Source: Chitinophagaceae bacterium
GTDB taxonomy: Bacteria > Bacteroidota > Bacteroidia > Chitinophagales > Chitinophagaceae
Reading direction: 5' to 3'
Assembly: GCA_003167015.1 (NCBI GenBank)
Contig: PMUF01000661.1
Coordinates: forward strand, 10,461 to 17,104
Length of the DNA: 6,644 nucleotides
Of the stretch, positions 1 to 3,904 are shown in pieces; position 1 is the first letter of the stretch; each line of letters opens with the position of its first letter. The translations under genes and the position numbers were made by a program. The notes beneath the pieces were generated by a model. That model did no database searches. It saw only the letters and a list, made by a program, of their open reading frames with translations, and was not told the DNA's origin.

Positions 1-299
1 TTAGCGGCGGTAAAGTCTTTCATGCTATTCATGTCCAGCACCACCCTGGCGCCCTTATTGCCGGGATGGATCTTCCAGACCTTGTAGTCATGAGAAGCCG
101 TCACCCATAAAGAATCGTCCGGGCCATAGACGACTTCCCAGGGCGATGTCATGCCTGTCGAACCGGTGGCCGGATACAATGTATCGATCTTAAAAGACTG
201 GTTGTACCAGGTGACCGTGGATTGGGCAAACAGTGAAAAAGGCAAGGATAAGCACAGGCAGGCGAACAGGCCAAAGAGGTAAGTTTGTCTGTTTTTCAT
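1..299 (-). CDS. Secreted PQQ-dependent sugar dehydrogenase-like protein (GSDH family), N-terminal part only
   Basis: The frame is open from an ATG at 299-297 to the left edge, giving 99 complete codons; the C-terminal part lies outside the window. Residues 1-26 form a clear signal peptide: basic start MKNRQ, a hydrophobic core rich in Leu, Phe and Cys, and an FAQ cleavage site before STVTWYNQ, so the protein should be exported. The mature start contains SPWEVVYGPDDSLWVTASHDYKVWKI at about residues 52-77, shown here in part only: PWE, then YGPDDSLWVT, then KVWKIHPG. This matches the first beta-propeller blade of the glucose/sorbosone dehydrogenase family (PWE, PDG, LWVTE, then a vertical KVxKIDP strand), which oxidises sugars or aldoses with PQQ. 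No catalytic residue is visible in this fragment, so another beta-propeller protein cannot be excluded. No Shine-Dalgarno sequence precedes the ATG. The gene diverges from the adhesin-like gene that begins at 530. Confidence 0.6.
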   Translation of the reverse strand, partial: MKNRQTYLFGLFACLCLSLPFSLFAQSTVTWYNQSFKIDTLYPATGSTGMTSPWEVVYGPDDSLWVTASHDYKVWKIHPGNKGARVVLDMNSMKDFTAA

Positions 300-410
300 G
301 GATCGGATTGTCAGTGCTGAGGTCAAAATCAGCCTTTGACAAAATAATAAAGAATTATTTAGATCTGGAATAGTAGATTCCCTCTAAACCAATGTAATAA
401 TACGCTTGCG

Positions 411-441
411 TCCTATCAAAATAGGAGGTACTTTTATGTGA
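411..441 (+). promoter_or_regulatory. Hairpin covering an AGGAGG that precedes a start-stop codon pair
   Basis: TCCTAT (411-416), loop CAAA (417-420) and ATAGGA (421-426) form a perfect 6-bp hairpin. Its 3' arm contains most of AGGAGG (423-428), a perfect anti-16S match that is rare in front of genes in this phylum. Seven bases later comes ATG (436-438), followed at once by TGA (439-441), so the only product of initiation here would be a lone formyl-methionine. The arrangement could stall or load ribosomes in the adhesin leader. It could also be chance, and whether this DNA is transcribed is unknown. Confidence 0.3.
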
Positions 442-468
442 TTGTTTCCCCGTATCTTAATGGTACAC

Positions 469-508
469 GGTTACAATCGGGATCACAGATCCCACTAATC
501 CGATAACC
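469..508 (+). promoter_or_regulatory. Stem-loop in the presumed 5' leader of the adhesin gene
   Basis: A nested inverted repeat ends 21 bases before the ATG at 530. GGTT (469-472) pairs with AACC (505-508), ATC (476-478) pairs with GAT (502-504), and GGGATC (479-484) pairs with GATCCC (488-493) around the loop ACA. In an alternative fold ATCGG (476-480) pairs with CCGAT (500-504), which opens the outer part of the inner stem. Such a leader structure could affect mRNA stability or translation, or the repeat could be an operator in DNA form. It matches no riboswitch family that I recognise. Confidence 0.35.
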
Positions 509-529
509 CTTGAAAATGGACTTGTGTCT

Positions 530-2884
530 ATGAAAACAACTTTACCCGATTATTCGGCCTTGTGCAGGATAGGAGGTACGTTCTTGCTGCTACTGCTGTT
601 TCAGGGCTTTGCATTCTCCCAGGCCACTGCGCCGCTGAAGTTCGGCAACAGCTATGTCAACCTCTCCAAAAAGACGGTCGGCGGTCCTGTACAGCCCGGT
701 GATACTTTAGAGATCCGCACTAATTTCTACGTGAACAAGACCTATAACGGGGCCGGCGATATTTACAAGGTCCGTTATCTCGACAATTTACCAACCAATA
801 CGACCATTCTTCCCAATGACTCACTTCGGCTGATCACTAACGAAGGAGTGACCTTTCGGAAATACACCTATGCCTCAGGCGATGATGACGGCACCTTTAG
901 TGTAACAACGGCGCTGCCCGGTGATTATCAGATCCGTATTAATATGGGGAGTGCCGCCACTCCACCGGCGGGTGTCGATCCCATGGGCACTGCCAACATC
1001 ACCGGCGCCAGCACCCTGCAGGCGGGCGTTAGCAAGCCGCTCTTCAGCGCAGGCTCTATTTTTTGTACTGCGTTCCGCGTCGTCGTGACAGGCAGCTATG
1101 GCGATACGATTACGCTGGGAGCAGGAGAGGTCCGTTATAAGCTGATCAACAATAATGGGGCAGCAGATACGGTGCTGGCCTCTACGCAGTATCAGATCCT
1201 GATCTCCGCCCCGACCACGTTGTGTTCCAGTACCACGAGCACCAACTTCGCAGCGGAAATCGGCGGTACTTTCGGGTCGGGCATTGGGCTTAACCGCAGC
1301 ACAGGTCCTGCCTTCCCGATACCTAACTATACCTACCTGCCTGCTTCCAGCCCCACCATATCCATCAACGACGGCTATTACGCCATCGTCAATAATACCA
1401 GTCCGACGAGCAGCACTACTGTGAATGCCGACTACGCGCCTAATTGCGGCAGCCTGGCTAATACCAACCCACTGTCCTGCTACAACCGCGAGTTCGGCGG
1501 CTTTTGGTACATCGGTGGTGACCATACCGGGACCACTACGGCCGCAGGCAATGCGCCCGTGAGCGCTACCCAAACCGGTGGTTATATGCTGGTCGTGAAT
1601 GCCGACCTCGCTACCAGCGAGGCCTATCGCCAGGTTATCAGCGGTCTCTGTCCCAATACTTATTACCAGTTCTCCGCCTGGATCAAAAATATTTGTCCCA
1701 ATTGCGGCATCGACTCCAATGGCGTCGCCGAGTACACGCCCGGGGTATTACCCAATCTGACGCTGGTGATAGACAGCATCGACCGGATATCTACCGGCAA
1801 CCTGGATACCCTCGGCTGGCAGCAACGGGGATTTACTTTCCTTACCGGCCCTACCCAGACCTCTATCACCATTTCTATCCGTAATAATGCGTGCGGAGGC
1901 GGGGGTAATGACTGGGCATTGGACGATATCACCCTGGCCACCTGTCCGCCTAACCTGACGCTGACACCCGATAAACCGGATACGCTATGTTATGGCGCTA
2001 TCGACCCGGTCACCTTTGCGATATCTTCTTACGTCAACAACTATACGGAATGGGAATTGCAAAAGAGCCTCGACAGCGGAGCGACCTGGGTGCTTGCCGG
2101 TGTCGATACCGCCAACCGGGCTGATACGGGTACCGTCGTACCGGTCTATAATGCCCTTACCGGTCTCTACCAGGATACCGTCACCCGATATTTCGAAGTG
2201 CCTGCCACCACCAGCGAGACGATCTATCGCATCATCGTGGCCAGCACCGTTTCCAACCTGACCACCACCGGCTGCTACTATACAACTTCTCAGCCCAAAT
2301 ATATTTATGGGGTCAACTGTATGATCGCCTTGCCGACCACTTTGTTGTCCTTCACCGGGCAACAGCAGAATGGCTATGGCAACCTGCAGTGGACGACGAC
2401 CAATGAAGTGCCTGATCTGTTCTACGCCCTGCAGCGCAGTGATGATGGGGTACATTTTACGACCCTGACGACCATGCCGGCCTCGGCCCTGCCGGGACAG
2501 GACGGCTCATACCAGTTTACCGATCCTACACCGCTCTCCACCCAGACCTATTACCGGGTTGAGATGATGACTAACTCCATCTCCCGGTATAGCAACCTGG
2601 TCTTGCTGAGCGATAACAATATTCAGTTCGGGGTTCGTTCAGTCCTCAATCCTTTCGTCGATCAGATCAACATAGAATTGACTGCACCCAGTGACGGGAC
2701 AGCGGTCATCAACCTTGTTGATCTGTACGGCCGTTATATCCGACGTACGCAGCAGCCGGTTACCCAGGGACTTAATACTCTGTCCTTCGGGGGATTGGGC
2801 GAACTGCCGGCGGCCACTTACATCCTGCAGATCCAGTACGGCGATCAGCAGGTCACGGAGAAGGTGGTGAAGGTCGGGAAGTGA
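530..2884 (+). CDS. Large secreted adhesin-like protein with T9SS type A C-terminal sorting domain
   Basis: The protein has 784 residues from the ATG at 530; a GTG two codons upstream is a weaker start. Residues 1-31 form a signal peptide (MKTTLPD, then TFLLLLLFQGFAFSQ). Residues about 36-230 resemble the DUF11-type beta-sandwich repeats of Bacteroidota surface proteins (NLSKKTVGGPVQPGDTLEI). Residues about 240-472 form a cysteine-rich region with a CPNC motif at 389-392 and end in the NDWALDDITLATC-type signature of carbohydrate-binding-like jelly-roll modules. An Ig-like stretch follows at about 475-600. A fibronectin III-like linker at about 601-695 (LPTTLLSF, QRSDDG, TYYRV) is typical just before the sorting domain. 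The T9SS type A sorting domain spans about 704-784 (LNPF, LVDLYGRYI, LPAATYILQI, KVVKVGK). Such proteins cross the outer membrane through T9SS, lose this domain, and are released or anchored on the surface. No enzymatic motif is visible, so the ligand is unknown. The mature chain has about twelve cysteines, an even number that suits disulfides. No Shine-Dalgarno precedes the start. Confidence 0.85.
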   Translation: MKTTLPDYSALCRIGGTFLLLLLFQGFAFSQATAPLKFGNSYVNLSKKTVGGPVQPGDTLEIRTNFYVNKTYNGAGDIYKVRYLDNLPTNTTILPNDSLRLITNEGVTFRKYTYASGDDDGTFSVTTALPGDYQIRINMGSAATPPAGVDPMGTANITGASTLQAGVSKPLFSAGSIFCTAFRVVVTGSYGDTITLGAGEVRYKLINNNGAADTVLASTQYQILISAPTTLCSSTTSTNFAAEIGGTFGSGIGLNRSTGPAFPIPNYTYLPASSPTISINDGYYAIVNNTSPTSSTTVNADYAPNCGSLANTNPLSCYNREFGGFWYIGGDHTGTTTAAGNAPVSATQTGGYMLVVNADLATSEAYRQVISGLCPNTYYQFSAWIKNICPNCGIDSNGVAEYTPGVLPNLTLVIDSIDRISTGNLDTLGWQQRGFTFLTGPTQTSITISIRNNACGGGGNDWALDDITLATCPPNLTLTPDKPDTLCYGAIDPVTFAISSYVNNYTEWELQKSLDSGATWVLAGVDTANRADTGTVVPVYNALTGLYQDTVTRYFEVPATTSETIYRIIVASTVSNLTTTGCYYTTSQPKYIYGVNCMIALPTTLLSFTGQQQNGYGNLQWTTTNEVPDLFYALQRSDDGVHFTTLTTMPASALPGQDGSYQFTDPTPLSTQTYYRVEMMTNSISRYSNLVLLSDNNIQFGVRSVLNPFVDQINIELTAPSDGTAVINLVDLYGRYIRRTQQPVTQGLNTLSFGGLGELPAATYILQIQYGDQQVTEKVVKVGK

Positions 2885-2895
2885 GGCGGCGGCCC

Positions 2896-2916
2896 CCGGC
2901 AAGCTACGCTTGCCGG
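2896..2916. repeat. Perfect 9-bp hairpin just after the adhesin stop codon
   Basis: CCGGCAAGC (2896-2904) and GCTTGCCGG (2908-2916) are exact reverse complements around the loop TAC. The hairpin starts 11 bases after the TGA at 2882-2884. It has the stem strength of a terminator but no T-tract follows on either strand, so it may instead protect the mRNA 3' end, or be a copy of a dispersed palindrome. Its apical CTACG recurs in the hairpin at 3883-3904. An alternative outer pairing exists between GCCCCC (2892-2897) and GGGGGC (2931-2936). Confidence 0.55.
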
Positions 2917-2924
2917 ACATTATG

Positions 2925-2968
2925 AAAAAAGGGGGCGTCTACTTTTATCTTGAGGTGACCACTTTTTT
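2925..2968. terminator. Candidate weak bidirectional terminator between convergent genes
   Basis: AAAAAAG (2925-2931) pairs with CTTTTTT (2962-2968). The stem continues with GG (2933-2934) and CC (2959-2960), then C2936-G2957, with single mismatches between them. Each strand therefore has a T-run at the 3' side of the same imperfect stem, which suits termination of the adhesin transcript from the left and the lspA transcript from the right. The GC core is poor and the loop is long, so the call rests mainly on its position between two converging stop codons. Confidence 0.3.
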
Positions 2969-3671
2969 ATGCCTGTACGGCATCGACCTTGGCCGTGTTC
3001 GCCTCCAGCCCGGAGGATTCCTGTCCGGGCTCCTTGTGAAAGAATTTTTTCTGAAACAGGAGAATGGCGATGACACCGACGGAAATGGATGCATCGGCGA
3101 TATTGAAAACCGGGCTGAAGAATTCAAAATCATCTCCGCCCACAAAAGGCATCCATTGCGGATAATGCGTCTTGATGATGGGGAAATACAGCATATCCAC
3201 TACACGCCCATGCAGAAAGGTAGTATATCCCTGGTGGGGAAAGATCCTGGCCACATGGTCATAGCTGCTACGTTCGAAAATCAGCCCGTAGAACATGCTA
3301 TCCAGCAGGTTGCCCAGCGCTCCGGCAAAGATCAGACCGGCACAGATGATAAATCCCGGATGATATTTCTTTTTGATGATCGTCTGAATATAATACACGC
3401 CGAAGACGACGGCGACCAGGCGGAAAAGGGTCAGCGCCATTTTGCCCCATGATCCACCGAATTTCCAGCCCCAGGCCATGCCTTCATTCTCCACGAAATA
3501 AATCTGTGCTTTATCTCCCAGCAGTTTGATTCCATTGTCATAAGGGGACACGGGATCGCGATAAAAATCTGCCGGATGACTGAGTGGCATGTGGGTCTTC
3601 ACCCAGATTTTGAGGGACTGATCTGCAACAATGATCAGCAGCACTAATAAAAAAATGTTTCTTGCCTTCAC
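2967..3671 (-). CDS. lspA: Lipoprotein signal peptidase (signal peptidase II)
   Basis: LspA is the inner-membrane aspartyl protease that removes the signal peptide from diacylglyceryl-modified prolipoproteins. The 234-residue product, from the GTG at 3671-3669, shows the family blocks in order: AD17Q in the first membrane helix, FVENEGMAWG at 59-68 (the NxGxAFG block), GALGNLLD at 117-124 with N121 and the first catalytic aspartate D124, and FNIAD at 189-193 with the second, D193. Four membrane helices fit about 6-24, 78-97, 106-127 and 189-207. It is longer than the E. coli enzyme (about 164 residues). The extra length lies mainly in the periplasmic loop between the catalytic motifs (about 133-188, including GRVVDMLYFP) and in a hydrophilic tail, as is usual in this phylum. 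A TTG at 3692 would add seven residues, but it lies inside the likely -7 promoter box, and MKARNIFLL is the typical family start. The gene converges with the adhesin gene and follows murF/alr on the same strand after 230 bases. Confidence 0.93.
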   Translation of the reverse strand: MKARNIFLLVLLIIVADQSLKIWVKTHMPLSHPADFYRDPVSPYDNGIKLLGDKAQIYFVENEGMAWGWKFGGSWGKMALTLFRLVAVVFGVYYIQTIIKKKYHPGFIICAGLIFAGALGNLLDSMFYGLIFERSSYDHVARIFPHQGYTTFLHGRVVDMLYFPIIKTHYPQWMPFVGGDDFEFFSPVFNIADASISVGVIAILLFQKKFFHKEPGQESSGLEANTAKVDAVQA

Positions 3672-3689
3672 TGCTAATAAGATTAGAGT

Positions 3690-3697
3690 CAAATATA
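3690..3697 (-). promoter_or_regulatory. lspA: Likely -7 box (TATATTTG) of the lspA promoter
   Basis: On the minus strand TATATTTG matches the Bacteroidota -7 consensus TAnnTTTG exactly. It ends 18 bases before the GTG of lspA, so transcription would start roughly 10-15 bases ahead of the codon, giving a short leader. No clear TTTG -33 element lies about 20 bases upstream. A palindrome (3707-3724) occupies that area instead, which may mean that an activator or repressor binds there. Confidence 0.45.
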
Positions 3698-3706
3698 CTT
3701 AATACT

Positions 3707-3724
3707 CCCCACTCATGTATGGGG
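3707..3724. promoter_or_regulatory. Operator-like imperfect palindrome upstream of the lspA -7 box
   Basis: CCCCA and TGGGG arms flank a central CATG palindrome, giving CCCCA, CT, CATG, TA, TGGGG on the plus strand with two mismatched bases on each side. The 18-bp element ends nine bases from the -7 box, where the -33 contact would lie. The dyad shape and position suit a dimeric DNA-binding regulator, but I recognise no specific factor. As RNA it would be only a 5-bp stem. Confidence 0.35.
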
Positions 3725-3816
3725 ATTTCGCATTTGCTTAACACGCGGCAGTGTCGGTGCTGTGATAGATTTCGGCCCGCGCGCCGAACTTCGTCGGACC
3801 TGCTTAGAGCTTCGGC
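3725..3816. other. GC-rich non-coding stretch leading into the hairpin array
   Basis: This is part of the 230-base gap between murF/alr and lspA. No gene fits. From about 3774 rightward it is rich in short palindromes, for example CCGA (3784-3787) with TCGG (3794-3797), and the GGCCCGCGCGCC run near 3774-3785. Extra copies of the CTTCG block that builds the neighbouring array occur at 3789-3793 and 3810-3814, without the matching CTCG and second arm. They may be decayed or incomplete units. Confidence 0.4.
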
Positions 3817-3904
3817 AAGGCTTCGTTCCTCGCCTTCCCTCGCTCGTACCCTTCGAGGCTCGGGTACCCTCCTCCTCGTTCCTGACCTTCGCTACGCTCG
3901 GTCA
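3817..3904. repeat. Array of three same-plan hairpins with constant CTTCG and CTCG blocks
   Basis: Three inverted repeats follow one another. On the plus strand each has arm, CTTCG, a 3- or 5-base centre, CTCG, and the complementary arm. Unit a (3817-3836) has arms AAGG/CCTT and centre TTC. Unit b (3846-3867) has arms GTACC/GGTAC and centre AGG. Unit c (3883-3904) has arms TGAC/GTCA and centre CTACG. The arms differ completely yet stay complementary, while the inner blocks are constant. In the minus-strand transcript the blocks read CGAG and CGAAG, which can close into an internal loop with GA/GAA, a combination able to form sheared G-A pairs. Unit c includes the murF/alr stop codon. No T-tract follows, so these are not standard terminators. 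They may be copies of a dispersed palindromic element or a structured RNA in the murF/alr 3' end. Confidence 0.5.

Larger units (their letters stand above)
300..529. other. Divergent intergenic region, AT-rich and structured
   Basis: This gap separates the starts of two divergent genes and must carry both promoters. I see no convincing complete promoter in either direction. On the plus strand TTGACA occurs at 336-341 without a good partner box. On the minus strand TATTTTG lies in the AT-rich stretch near 338-350, one base short of the Bacteroidota -7 consensus TAnnTTTG. A 5-bp hairpin (GGAAT/ATTCC) lies at 367-381, next to an AGATCT palindrome at 361-366. The right half holds two stronger hairpins and short reading frames, listed separately. 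No protein gene of meaningful length fits here. Confidence 0.6.

Noticed and set aside
236..266. Possible lipobox in the signal peptide of the left-edge protein (LFAC near residue 14)
   Set aside because: Phe at the -2 position does not suit a lipobox, and a normal FAQ cleavage site lies further on, so a type I signal peptide is more likely.
336..364. TTGACA (336-341) with TTAGAT 17 bases later (359-364), read as a sigma-70 type promoter
   Set aside because: The -10 part matches TATAAT at only three of six places, and the primary sigma factor of Bacteroidota prefers TTTG and TAnnTTTG. It is not convincing without a mapped start.
875..1573. A 232-codon open frame on the minus strand opposite the adhesin gene
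   Set aside because: It has the same codon-register relation to the plus-strand gene. Its translation is rich in Arg, Gly and Ala with no family signature, and it is explained by rare use of TTA, CTA and TCA in the adhesin gene.
2896..2916. The 9-bp hairpin considered as a classic intrinsic terminator
   Set aside because: The stem is strong, but the bases after it on the plus strand are ACATTATGAAAAAA and on the minus strand GGGCCGCC, so there is no T-tract on either side.
2910..3452. A 180-codon open frame on the plus strand opposite lspA
   Set aside because: It is again in codon register with the real gene, covers both LspA catalytic motifs in antisense, and resembles no protein I know.
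3817..3904. The hairpin array considered as a CRISPR array
   Set aside because: Constant blocks are only 4-5 bases, spacing is irregular, the variable parts pair with each other, and there is no repeat of 23 or more bases.
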